DNA from: Jejuia pallidilutea
GTDB lineage: Bacteria; Bacteroidota; Bacteroidia; Flavobacteriales; Flavobacteriaceae
Assembly (NCBI RefSeq): GCF_002973595.1
Contig: NZ_PVEO01000001.1
Span: forward strand, 682,001 to 746,000
DNA: 64,000 nt
Direction of reading: 5' to 3'
This document shows, piece by piece, positions 45,983-55,503 of this stretch (positions within the stretch are counted from its first letter, which is position 1; each line of letters begins with the position of its first letter). The position numbers were made by a program, and so were the translations under genes. Under the pieces are notes generated by a model. It had not been told where the DNA came from, ran no database searches, and saw only the letters and a list, made by a program, of their open reading frames with translations.

Positions 45983-46423
45983 TTAGTTTAACCAAGCACT
46001 CCAAGGAATTCTAGACAAGAACAACACCAAAGCAATGGTATAAAAAATAGCGATGGTTTTCAATTTTGGACCTGAAGTTAATTTCTTTTTATGCTTTGAG
46101 TATCCTATTGTTATTAAGGCTACAGCAATAATATTAATTAAAGGATGCTCTACTAAATACAATCTGTTTACAGCATCTTTCATAACGCCACCCATACCTA
46201 ATTCACTAAAAAGTGCCAATCTTGGAGATACAACATATAAAATAAGGCCAATTAATAATTGAATATGAGACACAATTAAAGTGAACAGGGAAATTCTAAA
46301 ATCTTTAGCGCTATACTCCTTACCTCCAACAGTTTTTGCAATGGCATTAACAGTTGCAATAATTAAAATGAGGAGCACAACATATGCCCAATAAGAATGT
46401 AATACTTGTATGGTTTCGTACAT
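45983..46423 (-). CDS. Four-helix integral membrane protein, unknown
   Basis: A 146-residue protein with hydrophobic helices at about 12-30, 46-66, 91-108 and 121-138. Histidines occur in or next to helices (His9, His53, His92), which is compatible with, but not proof of, a small b-type haem protein. The loop KDAVNRLYLVEHP precedes helix 3. It is convergent with the secreted EEP gene and follows the endonuclease I terminator, so it has its own promoter. Related proteins are annotated inconsistently; I would leave it as unknown. Confidence 0.7.
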   Translation of the reverse strand: MYETIQVLHSYWAYVVLLILIIATVNAIAKTVGGKEYSAKDFRISLFTLIVSHIQLLIGLILYVVSPRLALFSELGMGGVMKDAVNRLYLVEHPLINIIAVALITIGYSKHKKKLTSGPKLKTIAIFYTIALVLFLSRIPWSAWLN

Positions 46424-46470
46424 GATGTATTTATTTTATTTCAACATCAAAAATAGTGATTTTAATTCAT

Positions 46471-46502
46471 AAAAAAACCGCTTAATTAACTAAGCGGTTT
46501 AA
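46471..46502 (-). terminator. Terminator downstream of the endonuclease I gene
   Basis: ACCGCTTA (46477-46484) and TAAGCGGT (46491-46498), loop ATTAAC, with seven A on the plus strand (T run on the minus strand), 22 bp after the stop. Confidence 0.8.
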
Positions 46503-46523
46503 AATTATTTATAAAAATAGTAT

Positions 46524-48125
46524 TTATTGCCATTTATTTTCTGCAGCCTCTCCGCCCCAAATTAAGGTTGCTAAATAAGGATTGTCTATAAACGGGTTTC
46601 GATTACCTTGAGCAGAAAAAATAACGGTATTACGTTGCTCTTCAAATGCAGAAACAGGATCTTCTCTGTTCCATTTTAAAAACAACTCTAAACTACCAAC
46701 TTTAGAAAAAGTTTCACCATATCTTATGTTTAAGTATAATATCATTCTCGCTACATCGCCTTTCCACTCATCACCAGGAAACCAAGATTCCCCAACAAGT
46801 TTATATATTCCGCTTCCATCTGTAAACGGGTAGTTTAATCTGTCGCTATTTACCGTAGCATCGCAAGACCTAAGATGATGTAGGTCTGTAACCGCATCAG
46901 CAGCAACTAAGCGAGATTGAGGATATACATGCTCTGTATTGAATGTTTGTGGTGAATACGAATTTGTTCCAGAGGTATACTCTTCCCAATAGCGACTGTC
47001 ACTAGAATACATCAAAATAACATTATCTGCGTTATTTAAATCTTCATCAGCATTGTATAAATATTGATGTCTTTGTGCATAAGTTAAAATGGTAGTGTGT
47101 TTTGATTTTGTAACCAACTCTATTTCATTTTTCATTAGGTTTGAATCTTCTGTAAAAACAACACCACTGTAATAATCTGTTAAAGATGCAGGAATATTAA
47201 AGCTAACAGGAGTTATTACTGAAATAGTTACAGTAGCAGTAGCACAGGTGTTAGTAGGCGCATCATCATCGCATATGGTATATGTGAAAGTATCTTCACC
47301 TACAAAATCTGTAGCAGGTTCATATGTTAATGTTCCGTTGTTGTTTAAAATAAGAGTACCTGAAGAAGCACTATCATTAATTGATGATAGTACAGTATCG
47401 TCTATTAAGGTATCGTTATCTAAAATCTCGTTAATTGAAGTTACTTGGTTTTTTACCACTGTAATGGCATCATCTACAGCAGTTGGATTACCTTCATCGG
47501 TTACATTGAAGGTTACTGTTGCTGTTGCACATGATGGTGTGGCATCTGTATCACATATGGTGTACGTAAAAGTATCTTCTCCTGAAAAACCATTTGGCGC
47601 AGTGTACGTTATAGTATTGTCGTTGTTTAGAATAACCGTACCATTGGTTAATGCATTATTAATTGATGACAATAGAGCGCCATCAACAAGAGTATCATTT
47701 ATTAATATTTCGAAAGTATTTGTAGTATTCTCTACAATATCAAACGCATCATCTACAGCTACGGGATTTCCAACATCAGTTACGGTAACAGTTACTGTAG
47801 CTGTTGCACAATTAGGTGTACTCAATCCATCACAAATGGTATAGGTAAATGTATCTGTACCAATAAAGTTATCGGCAGGCGTATAAATAAGCTTATTGGA
47901 AATTTCCCTTACTAAACCATTATTGGCAGATGCACTGGAAAAATCGTTTAAAGTAGCATTATTTTTAAGAGTATCGTTACTTAAAACATCAATAGTAACT
48001 GGTGTATTTTCAACAGTTGTGGCCGTATCGTTTACAGCAACTGGCGGTTCTATAATAGGGTTGTCTTCACTTCCACCACATGCAAAAAGCATTACAATAA
48101 ATGATACGTAAATATACTTTTTCAT
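46524..48125 (-). CDS. Endonuclease I lipoprotein with three Ig-like repeats
   Basis: A 533-residue envelope nuclease. Lipobox Cys16 (FAC). Three tandem Ig-like (Big_9/cadherin-like) repeats at about 27-117, 120-212 and 213-303, each with AV(N/D)D, NDTL, GxDTFTYTICD and CATATVT, and a Cys pair that could form a disulfide. The catalytic EndA/NucM-type domain is about 308-533: FNTEHVYPQS with catalytic His399, DLHHLRSCDATVNSDRLNYPF and GDVARMILYLNIRY. It probably digests DNA or RNA at the cell surface. The repeats would hold the catalytic domain away from the membrane. Confidence 0.92.
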   Translation of the reverse strand: MKKYIYVSFIVMLFACGGSEDNPIIEPPVAVNDTATTVENTPVTIDVLSNDTLKNNATLNDFSSASANNGLVREISNKLIYTPADNFIGTDTFTYTICDGLSTPNCATATVTVTVTDVGNPVAVDDAFDIVENTTNTFEILINDTLVDGALLSSINNALTNGTVILNNDNTITYTAPNGFSGEDTFTYTICDTDATPSCATATVTFNVTDEGNPTAVDDAITVVKNQVTSINEILDNDTLIDDTVLSSINDSASSGTLILNNNGTLTYEPATDFVGEDTFTYTICDDDAPTNTCATATVTISVITPVSFNIPASLTDYYSGVVFTEDSNLMKNEIELVTKSKHTTILTYAQRHQYLYNADEDLNNADNVILMYSSDSRYWEEYTSGTNSYSPQTFNTEHVYPQSRLVAADAVTDLHHLRSCDATVNSDRLNYPFTDGSGIYKLVGESWFPGDEWKGDVARMILYLNIRYGETFSKVGSLELFLKWNREDPVSAFEEQRNTVIFSAQGNRNPFIDNPYLATLIWGGEAAENKWQ

Positions 48126-48147
48126 AACTAGAATTTATTTAAAGATA

Positions 48148-48181
48148 AAAAAACCTCTTACATTTAGTAAGAGGTTTTTAT
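48148..48181 (-). terminator. Terminator of the receptor/repeat-lipoprotein operon
   Basis: ACCTCTTAC (48153-48161) and GTAAGAGGT (48167-48175), loop ATTTA, with A run on the left giving a T run on the minus strand. It separates this operon from the endonuclease I gene. Confidence 0.8.
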
Positions 48182-48196
48182 TAAAATGTATAATGG

Positions 48197-49864
48197 TTAT
48201 TGGTAAACCCAAACACCATCGGTCTTTATAACACTTTTTGTTTCGTTACCTGTAGAACCGGTGAAAACAACAAAGGTTAAAGCATACTTCTGTCCTTCAG
48301 CAGCTCCAGGATTTCTTGCATCTAGCAATATATTGAATGCTTCCAATAACATCTCGTCGCTCCAATAGTTACTACTTCCTGTACGTCTATCAAAACTTCC
48401 AAAGAAACCTACGTTATCTGCAGGACCAGGATAAACATCAATTAAAGCATTAGATATTAAGTCTACATCAGCACCTAATAAAACATAATTAATTGTGTTA
48501 TCTGGTACCCAAACCCCATCTTCGAATCCATATTGGAAAGATGTTTCAATAACATCAGGAGTTAATTTCCACTTATCCCCATCAAAAACACTATGCCCGT
48601 ACTTTGTAGAAGTTCCTCCTGCGAAAAAGTCGTACTGTACCATAGCCACATCGCCTGCCTGAGCAAATGGGAATAAACCTTCTAAAAAGATATCTAAAAT
48701 GTAAATATTACTACTACTAAAGTTTGGAAATCTAAATCCAAAAGAGTCGTAATCTGCTCTGGTAAATGTATAAGGGAATTCCCAATCGCCATCATTTTTA
48801 GCAACCACTGCAGCTACTTCTACAACTGTAGCACTTTGAATATATGCTCCACCAGTATATAATAAAGTCATTGTATCTGTACCCCTTGAGCCATTAAAAA
48901 TCTCATATGAAACTACATAAACATCACCTTCTGTAGCAGATGGTAACACAAGGTTAAAACCTTCAACAAGCATTTCATCTGTCCATGCATTATCACTAGA
49001 ACCAACTCTAACATCAAAACTGCCAAATTGCGCTAGGTTACCGCCTGGACCTGGATAGGTAGCTGTTAAAGCAGCAGCAATTGCATCATAATCATCTCCT
49101 GTTAAAGTATATTCGGTAGCATCTGAACCACTTGCTTCAACATCTAACTTTAAAAAGTTATATCCGTTGTGTTGTAGTGTGAAAGATTCTGAACCTGGAC
49201 TGCCATCAAAAATAGCAAAATTTACTACTAGAACTTGACCTGTGTTATAATCGGCTGCCAACAATGCTGTAATAGCTTCAACTATCATGTTATCAGACCA
49301 ATAAGAATCTCTACCTGATCTTCTTTCAAAATTTCCAAATCTTGCAGCACTACTTGTAGCTTCTGGGTATTTAGATCCTAATGCATCTTCAATGGTTTCA
49401 AAATCACTATCTGAAAGTGTGTATGCTAAAACCTCTGCATTATAAGTTAATTCTACAAAAGTTCCGTTCTCAGCACTTTCAATAGTAGTAGATAAAAAAC
49501 TATCAATATCGTTTAAGTTTGAAAGTGTTTGCGATGTTGAAATTGGCTCTAAAACAGTTTCATCAAAAAGGTTATAAGTAACATTTACTAAAGAACCTTC
49601 TCCCCAAACAGGGTATTTCTCTGCTAAGAAATCTGGAAGGATTAAATCTGCTTGATCTTGAGACTCGAAAAACTCTTCGCCACCTAATTCATCTTCGTAT
49701 AATTCATAATCCTCAGCAGTAAAGGTGTACTGTTCGTCGGCTTGAATAAAATCTACACCTGGAGTTTCTCTGGCGTCTATATCATCATAAAGATCTTCTA
49801 GCGGATTACACCCTACAAAGGTAACCGCAAGAGTTAGCGTAATTAAATAAATTATTTTTTTCAT
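48197..49864 (-). CDS. Five-repeat outer-membrane lipoprotein, family not recognised
   Basis: A 555-residue lipoprotein; the ATG at 49864 is used (an in-frame TTG two codons earlier adds nothing). Cys19 in VGC is the anchor. It has five repeats of about 90-110 residues, each opening with Y(T/V)(F/L) and a following D(Y/F/V): YTFTAEDY, YTLSDSDF, YTLTGDDY, YTFTRADY and YVLLGADV. Units 2, 3 and 5 share FG(N/S)F(E/D)xR and (Y/A)W(S/T)D(N/E)M near the middle. Acidic overall. It is 12 bp downstream of the second TonB receptor, so is almost certainly its surface partner, though it is not SusD. Confidence 0.83.
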   Translation of the reverse strand: MKKIIYLITLTLAVTFVGCNPLEDLYDDIDARETPGVDFIQADEQYTFTAEDYELYEDELGGEEFFESQDQADLILPDFLAEKYPVWGEGSLVNVTYNLFDETVLEPISTSQTLSNLNDIDSFLSTTIESAENGTFVELTYNAEVLAYTLSDSDFETIEDALGSKYPEATSSAARFGNFERRSGRDSYWSDNMIVEAITALLAADYNTGQVLVVNFAIFDGSPGSESFTLQHNGYNFLKLDVEASGSDATEYTLTGDDYDAIAAALTATYPGPGGNLAQFGSFDVRVGSSDNAWTDEMLVEGFNLVLPSATEGDVYVVSYEIFNGSRGTDTMTLLYTGGAYIQSATVVEVAAVVAKNDGDWEFPYTFTRADYDSFGFRFPNFSSSNIYILDIFLEGLFPFAQAGDVAMVQYDFFAGGTSTKYGHSVFDGDKWKLTPDVIETSFQYGFEDGVWVPDNTINYVLLGADVDLISNALIDVYPGPADNVGFFGSFDRRTGSSNYWSDEMLLEAFNILLDARNPGAAEGQKYALTFVVFTGSTGNETKSVIKTDGVWVYQ

Positions 49865-49876
49865 TTTCAAAGTTTT

Positions 49877-52426
49877 TTAGAAGTTAAGTTTTGCGCCAAT
49901 GCTGAAAGTTCTACCAAATCCCATCCAAACCAAGGCTGTATCGGCAGTAGAACCTGCTCCATCTTGTGCATCTGGAATGTACTCAGTATCAAATACGTTA
50001 TTCATTCTAGCTGTAAGCGTAGCATCGAAAGGACCAAAATCGAAACCATGTGTCATGGCTACATCAAACAATCCAAATGCAGGCATTTTCCAAGCATCTG
50101 GTCCTGGTTCGTTTCTGTCACTAGGATCAAAACGTGCATAGATATCAGCATTATATACATAATCTACAACAAGTCTAGTATCGGTACCAAACTTATAATT
50201 AGTACCTAAACCAAATGATGTTTGGGCTGCATCTGATACATGTACATCTTCAATATATAAATCAACAGTTTCTATAAGGTTTTGTTCTTCATCAAATACC
50301 TGAACATCAAGTACGTTATTTGCCCATCTCCAATCTCCTATAGAAGCCATACCATTTATTTCTAATCTATCGGTAGCTTTATAAACAAAATCTAGTTCTA
50401 TACCTTGGTGAACGGCATTAACACCTAAAACATTAGCAGAAGCTCTAGTACCATCTGGTTGTTGGAAAGAAACCGTTTCTGTTCTATCATTCCATAGTGT
50501 TCTGTACAGGTTAACATTAGCGGCTAATTTTTCGCTTCTGTAACCATAACCTAACTCAAAACTAGTAATTTTTTGGTTTGGTGCATCTGCATTAATATTA
50601 TCGTTACTAAAGTTTAAGAACACAGCATCAAACTCAGCTGCTCTTTCAAAATAACCAATATTAGCAAAAACATTGTGGTTTCCATCTATTCTATAGTTTC
50701 CACCACCTTTTATACTTCCTCCTAAAAAGTTGTAACGATCTGTTTCTTGTAAAGGATCTGAATCTAAATAATTAAAATAGTCAATTCTTTTATAAGATGT
50801 ATTAGATAAAGCTACAGCAACAAAGGTGTTAAAGCTATCATTAACGTCGTATTCTAGTTGGCCAAAAGCACCAATCCATCCCACAATACCATCGTTGTTA
50901 TAATTAATAACATCTCCTACTCTAGCAAGATTGTTTGGATTGTTAGCATCATTATTATCTAGAAAATACTGCCCTCCTAATAAGTTTGTAACCTCTTGAA
51001 AGTGTAAGCCTTTGTAAGATCTAAAATCTAAACCAACTTGCAGTACCATATCTTCATTTAAATTGGTTTTTAAGTTTGATAGTAACCCGTACCAATTGTG
51101 GTCGTTACGAGATGCTCTTAAAATAGTTTCTGAACCTAAAGCACCAAGCGCTTCATTCTCATCAGCTATTTTATCGAAATTTATAGGTCCGTAAAGGCCA
51201 TCTCTATACTCACTAGAGCCATCTGCATTAAAAGTGAATTTGTTTACACCTCTAATACCACCGCCACCACCAGTACCAAAGGATACATAAGCAGAAGAGT
51301 TAATAGACGTATTATCATTTAAATTCCAATAGTGGTTTAAAGATATTTGAGGTTTGTGATAAAAGTTGTCTTCCTGAAACGTTACTTGCCCGTTATAATA
51401 TCCCCAATCTGCATTAAACTTTCTACCTCTTTCGCTATTTCTATACGTTTCAATTAACTGTCTGTTTTGTCGTTGTCCATGTTGCTGTTTAGCTCCAAAA
51501 GCAGAGAACGCTAATTTATGTTGCTCGTTAAATTCTTTTGAAATATTAACAAAATAAGATACACCTGAAAACTGAGTACCATCTACATATCCATCTCCTT
51601 GTGTATGTGCAGCAGAAACCGTAGCAGCAAAACCGTTATCTAACAAACCTGTAGAATAAGTTATACCATATTTTTTATATCCATCGTTACCAACAGAAGT
51701 CATTATGCTTCCACCTTCTTCAACATCAGTAGTTTTTGTAATAATGTTAATTGTACCACCTATAGAAGGTACGGCGATTTTAGCAGCACCTAGACCTCTT
51801 TGGGTTTGCATTGTGCTTGTTACGTCGCCAAGACCAGCCCAGTTACTCCAGAATACACGACCATTTTCCATATCGTTTACAGGAATACCGTTAATCATTA
51901 CCGCAACGTTTACAGAACCAAAGCCTCTCATTCTTACTTCTCCATCTCCAAAACCACCACCAGCTTTTGTAACATAAACACCTGGAGTAGATTTTAGAAT
52001 TTCAGGGAATTCCTGCGACCCTAGTTTCAATTCAATATCAGCAGCTTTTACTGTAGATACTGCCACAGGCGTTTTTCTGTCTACAGCAACTGATGCGATG
52101 ATTTGAATCTCTTCAAGACCTACTTGGCTTGATTTCATTTCAACTTTACCTAAAGCTGCATTTCCAGAAAATGAGATTGTTTTAGAATTGTACCCAATGT
52201 AAGTAATTACAATCTCACCAGAACTTTCTTTTGTAGTAATAGAAAAGTTTCCATCGAAATCTGTTGTAACTCCATTTGAAGTACCTTTTTCAATAACATT
52301 AGCACCAGGAAGCGGTAAATTAGTACCAGCTTCTACAACAGTACCTGTAATTGTACTTTGAGCCATGGCAACAGCACTAAACAGTAAAACTGTTACCACA
52401 AACAATAAATTAGTCGTTTTTTTCAT
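49877..52426 (-). CDS. TonB-dependent receptor with carboxypeptidase-regulatory-like domain (2)
   Basis: An 849-residue outer-membrane receptor. The ATG at 52426 gives the signal peptide MKKTTNLLFVV... ending AMAQ; an 18-residue upstream extension is not credible. About 25-105 is the Ig-like regulatory domain (TGTVVEAGTNLPLPGANV, ITYIGY). Plug: GEVRMRGFGSVNVAVMING and WSNWAGLGDV. The barrel ends FSIGAKLNF. Same subfamily as the receptor at 41911. First gene of an operon with the five-repeat lipoprotein. Import substrate unknown. Confidence 0.93.
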   Translation of the reverse strand: MKKTTNLLFVVTVLLFSAVAMAQSTITGTVVEAGTNLPLPGANVIEKGTSNGVTTDFDGNFSITTKESSGEIVITYIGYNSKTISFSGNAALGKVEMKSSQVGLEEIQIIASVAVDRKTPVAVSTVKAADIELKLGSQEFPEILKSTPGVYVTKAGGGFGDGEVRMRGFGSVNVAVMINGIPVNDMENGRVFWSNWAGLGDVTSTMQTQRGLGAAKIAVPSIGGTINIITKTTDVEEGGSIMTSVGNDGYKKYGITYSTGLLDNGFAATVSAAHTQGDGYVDGTQFSGVSYFVNISKEFNEQHKLAFSAFGAKQQHGQRQNRQLIETYRNSERGRKFNADWGYYNGQVTFQEDNFYHKPQISLNHYWNLNDNTSINSSAYVSFGTGGGGGIRGVNKFTFNADGSSEYRDGLYGPINFDKIADENEALGALGSETILRASRNDHNWYGLLSNLKTNLNEDMVLQVGLDFRSYKGLHFQEVTNLLGGQYFLDNNDANNPNNLARVGDVINYNNDGIVGWIGAFGQLEYDVNDSFNTFVAVALSNTSYKRIDYFNYLDSDPLQETDRYNFLGGSIKGGGNYRIDGNHNVFANIGYFERAAEFDAVFLNFSNDNINADAPNQKITSFELGYGYRSEKLAANVNLYRTLWNDRTETVSFQQPDGTRASANVLGVNAVHQGIELDFVYKATDRLEINGMASIGDWRWANNVLDVQVFDEEQNLIETVDLYIEDVHVSDAAQTSFGLGTNYKFGTDTRLVVDYVYNADIYARFDPSDRNEPGPDAWKMPAFGLFDVAMTHGFDFGPFDATLTARMNNVFDTEYIPDAQDGAGSTADTALVWMGFGRTFSIGAKLNF

Positions 52427-52467
52427 AATTTTTGAAAAATTATTTAATAATTTGAAATTAGTCGAGG

Positions 52468-52475
52468 CAAAAATA
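52468..52475 (-). promoter_or_regulatory. -7 box of the second receptor operon
   Basis: TATTTTTG on the minus strand, 41 bp before the ATG at 52426. Exact TAnnTTTG; no clear TTG upstream. Confidence 0.45.
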
Positions 52476-52533
52476 CTCATAATTAAAAGATAAACATTAC
52501 CGAAATGTTAAGAATTTTAACAGTTGTTATCAA

Positions 52534-52571
52534 CAAAAAAGCATCGATATTGTGAATATCGATGCTTTTTA
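52534..52571 (-). terminator. Terminator after pgi
   Basis: AGCATCGATATT (52540-52551) pairs perfectly with AATATCGATGCT (52555-52566), loop GTG, flanked by A and T runs so bidirectional in form. It is 19 bp beyond the pgi stop. Confidence 0.85.
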
Positions 52572-52589
52572 TAAAAACTTTTCAACGTT

Positions 52590-54209
52590 TTATGAGTTTT
52601 CCCTATAATGTTTCAATAAATTAACAGTAGAAGAATCGTGTTCGTTTTTTGCGTCTCCGCTAAATTCTTTTAAAATTTTACTTGCCAATTGTTTACCTAG
52701 CTCTACTCCAAATTGGTCGTAACTAAAAATATTCCAAATAACGCCCTGTACAAATATTTTATGCTCGTACATAGCAATTAATTTACCCAAACTTTCGGGT
52801 GTTAGTTTATTAATAAATATAGTATTTGTTGGTTTATTACCCTCAAATACCTTAAAAGGAACTATAGATTCTGGAGTGTCTTCGGCCTCTACTTGTGCTT
52901 TTGTTTTACCATTTAATAATGCCTCGGTTTGAGCCAAGAAATTAGAAATTAGTTTGTCCTGGTGGTCCTTATTGCCATGAAGCGACTTAGTAAACCCAAT
53001 AAAATCGGCAGGTATTAATTTTGTGCCCTGGTGTATCAATTGAAAAAATGCATGTTGGGAATTGGTTCCTGGTTCCCCCCAAATTAAGGTTCCTGTTTCA
53101 TAATCTATAGCATTACCATTTCTATCTACACTTTTACCATTACTTTCCATAATACCTTGTTGCAAATACGTTGCAAACTGATTGAGATATTGGGAATAGG
53201 CAATTACAGCTTCACTTTCTGCTTTAAAGAAGTTGTTATACCAAACGCTTATAAGCCCTAAAACCACTGGAATGTTACTGCTAAAATCTTCGTTTTTAAA
53301 ATGCTCATCCATTTTGTTGGCGCCTTTTAGCAAGCTATCGTAATTATTAAAGCCAACGGCTAAACTTATAGATAAACCTACTGCACTCCATAGAGAAAAG
53401 CGGCCTCCAACCCAATCCCACATTGGGAAAATATTTTTTGGATTAATGCCAAAGCCTTTAACCGCATCTAAATTAGTAGATACTGCCACAAAATGCTTTG
53501 CTATATCTTCTTGTGATGCCGATTCTAAAAACCAAGACTTTATAGTATTGGCGTTTGATATGGTTTCTTGTGTAGTAAATGTTTTTGAAACTATTACAAA
53601 AAGGGTGGTTTCTGGATTTAGTTTTTTAATAACCTCGTTAACATGGTCGCCATCTACATTGCTTACAAAATGAGTAGTTAAATGATTTTTATAATATTGC
53701 AACGCATCTACAACCATGGCAGGCCCTAGATCTGAACCACCAATACCAATATTTACAATATCTGTAAACGGTTTTCCTGTATACCCTTTTCTGTCGCCAT
53801 TAATCACTTCATTGGTAAACGTTTCAATACTGCGCTTTACATTGTATACTTCGGGTATTACATTCTCGCCATCAACATTTACAACGGCAGATTCTGGAGC
53901 TCTTAATGCTGTATGCAGTACTGCTCTTCCTTCGGTTTTATTTATTATGTCTCCTGAAAACTGACTTTTAATAGCTGCCTTTAGCTTAACCTCCTCTGCC
54001 AATTCTAGGAGGTACTTAAAGGTTTCATCGGTAATTCTATTTTTAGAAACATCTACATAAAAGTCGTCCCATGTTATAGTGAATTTATTTGCTCGCTGAC
54101 TGTCCTTAGCAAACAAATCTTTCATTTTTAAATCTTTTGCTGTTTTATAATGCTCTTGTAATTTTTTCCAAGATGCCGTTTTGGTTGGGTTTACACTAGG
54201 TAATGCCAT
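52590..54209 (-). CDS. pgi: Glucose-6-phosphate isomerase
   Basis: A 539-residue glycolytic enzyme interconverting glucose-6-phosphate and fructose-6-phosphate. Signatures: [27 protein letters not shown] (PGI signature 1 region), [10 protein letters not shown] and [24 protein letters not shown]. Length is of the long PGI type, as in many Bacteroidota. It follows the M23 peptidase by 1 bp and ends at a strong terminator. Confidence 0.97.
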   Translation of the reverse strand: MALPSVNPTKTASWKKLQEHYKTAKDLKMKDLFAKDSQRANKFTITWDDFYVDVSKNRITDETFKYLLELAEEVKLKAAIKSQFSGDIINKTEGRAVLHTALRAPESAVVNVDGENVIPEVYNVKRSIETFTNEVINGDRKGYTGKPFTDIVNIGIGGSDLGPAMVVDALQYYKNHLTTHFVSNVDGDHVNEVIKKLNPETTLFVIVSKTFTTQETISNANTIKSWFLESASQEDIAKHFVAVSTNLDAVKGFGINPKNIFPMWDWVGGRFSLWSAVGLSISLAVGFNNYDSLLKGANKMDEHFKNEDFSSNIPVVLGLISVWYNNFFKAESEAVIAYSQYLNQFATYLQQGIMESNGKSVDRNGNAIDYETGTLIWGEPGTNSQHAFFQLIHQGTKLIPADFIGFTKSLHGNKDHQDKLISNFLAQTEALLNGKTKAQVEAEDTPESIVPFKVFEGNKPTNTIFINKLTPESLGKLIAMYEHKIFVQGVIWNIFSYDQFGVELGKQLASKILKEFSGDAKNEHDSSTVNLLKHYRENS

Positions 54210-54210
54210 A

Positions 54211-55503
54211 TTATGAATTTGATTGGTAAATTACAGTTTGAGGTTCTTCTTCTGTAATTTGAGGTTTAAAATTAATATTATCTAATTGGTGCTTTATAGG
54301 TTGAATAAACTCTAAGTATTTTACTTTTAAAGAATCTGAAATTGGTTTAGCTTCTGGTAATTTTTGTTTAAAAGGGTCTACTTGTTTTCCATTTTTCCAA
54401 AAACGATAGCACACGTGCGGACCACCAGTATTCCCTGTCATTCCAACTTTCCCAATTATATCCCCTTGTTTCACAAAATCTCCTACTTTTACTAGGCGCT
54501 TACTCATATGCAAATACTGCGTTTCGTAGGTAGCGTTATGACGAATTTTTACATAATTGCCGTTACCGCCCCGTCGCCTAGACTCTGTAACTGTACCATT
54601 GGCCGTAGCCATAATAGGTGTGCCTATTGGGGCAGCAAAATCGGTGCCTCTATGCGCCCTAACCCTGTAACCATAAACTGCAATACGGCGTTTTAGATTG
54701 TAGCGAGACGATATTCTACTAAATTTTACAGGTGCTTTTAGAAAAGCACGTCTTAAGTTTTTTGCCTCTTCATTAAAATAATCTATAATGCCTTTAGTGG
54801 TATCGGTCATAAACTCAAAAGCATAAAAAGGCTCATTATTATGCTCAAAATAGGCTGCTTTTACATTATGAACGCCCGTGTATATGGTATCATCAATATA
54901 TTTATCGGTATAAATCACTTTAAACCTGTCGCCTTTTTGCAATCTTCTAAAATCTATAGTCCATGCAAAAATTTCGTCTGCCATTTTATAGGCTAAACGC
55001 GGACTAAGCCCTTGTTCTTCTAAAGTTAAAGAAATATTATCTTCTATAATGCCAGTAGCTTCTTTTTCAACGTATTTAATAGGTTTTGTGCTCCTGTAGG
55101 CCTGAATAGAGTCCTGAAAATTAATAACTACATAATCTTCTAAATTGGGCTGATATATAAAACACTTTGCTGTTTCTAAAGAATCTTTTTCACATAAAAG
55201 CGTATAGGGCTTTCCAACTTGCAAACTTCTTGCAATATCAAAGGTGTCTTTTGCCTTTTCTGCAATGTTAAAAATCTTGGGGTAACCTACGTTGTTACGT
55301 TCTAAAATCACACCAAAAGTATCACCTTTTCTAATAGTATCTCGCTTAACAATGTAGTTGTCTAATTTAAACCCAAACTCTGTTAGTGGCTCTGGATCTT
55401 CTAAAATTGCAACTTCTTCTTGCTCTATTTGGGGTTTAGGATTGTCTTTACAACCCAAAACAATTAATCCTAAAAATAAAAGTATTAAATATTTGTTCCC
55501 CAC
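54211..55503 (-). CDS. M23-family endopeptidase lipoprotein with HxC in place of HxH
   Basis: A 430-residue peptidoglycan hydrolase. The GTG at 55503 is chosen because it opens a compact lipoprotein signal ([17 protein letters not shown], Cys18); the ATG at 55527 would give 438 residues and a longer overlap. About 40-250 is an OapA/LysM-like region with GDTFGVILE. The LytM domain has His284 and Asp288 (HRGTD), His332 (YLH) and GPHVCYRF with His363 and Cys365. The usual second His of HxH, a zinc ligand, is Cys here. It overlaps the kynA stop by 19 bp and touches pgi. Confidence 0.85.
   Translation of the reverse strand: MGNKYLILLFLGLIVLGCKDNPKPQIEQEEVAILEDPEPLTEFGFKLDNYIVKRDTIRKGDTFGVILERNNVGYPKIFNIAEKAKDTFDIARSLQVGKPYTLLCEKDSLETAKCFIYQPNLEDYVVINFQDSIQAYRSTKPIKYVEKEATGIIEDNISLTLEEQGLSPRLAYKMADEIFAWTIDFRRLQKGDRFKVIYTDKYIDDTIYTGVHNVKAAYFEHNNEPFYAFEFMTDTTKGIIDYFNEEAKNLRRAFLKAPVKFSRISSRYNLKRRIAVYGYRVRAHRGTDFAAPIGTPIMATANGTVTESRRRGGNGNYVKIRHNATYETQYLHMSKRLVKVGDFVKQGDIIGKVGMTGNTGGPHVCYRFWKNGKQVDPFKQKLPEAKPISDSLKVKYLEFIQPIKHQLDNINFKPQITEEEPQTVIYQSNS

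Noticed and set aside
47248-47844. 198-codon plus-strand open frame opposite the endonuclease I Ig-like repeats
   Set aside because: It is the antisense of three similar repeats, which keeps a frame open by chance; the minus-strand gene has signal peptide, repeats and catalytic motifs.
40308-52426. SusC/SusD polysaccharide utilisation locus
   Set aside because: Neither receptor has a SusD homologue and no glycoside hydrolase, lyase or sulfatase gene is near.
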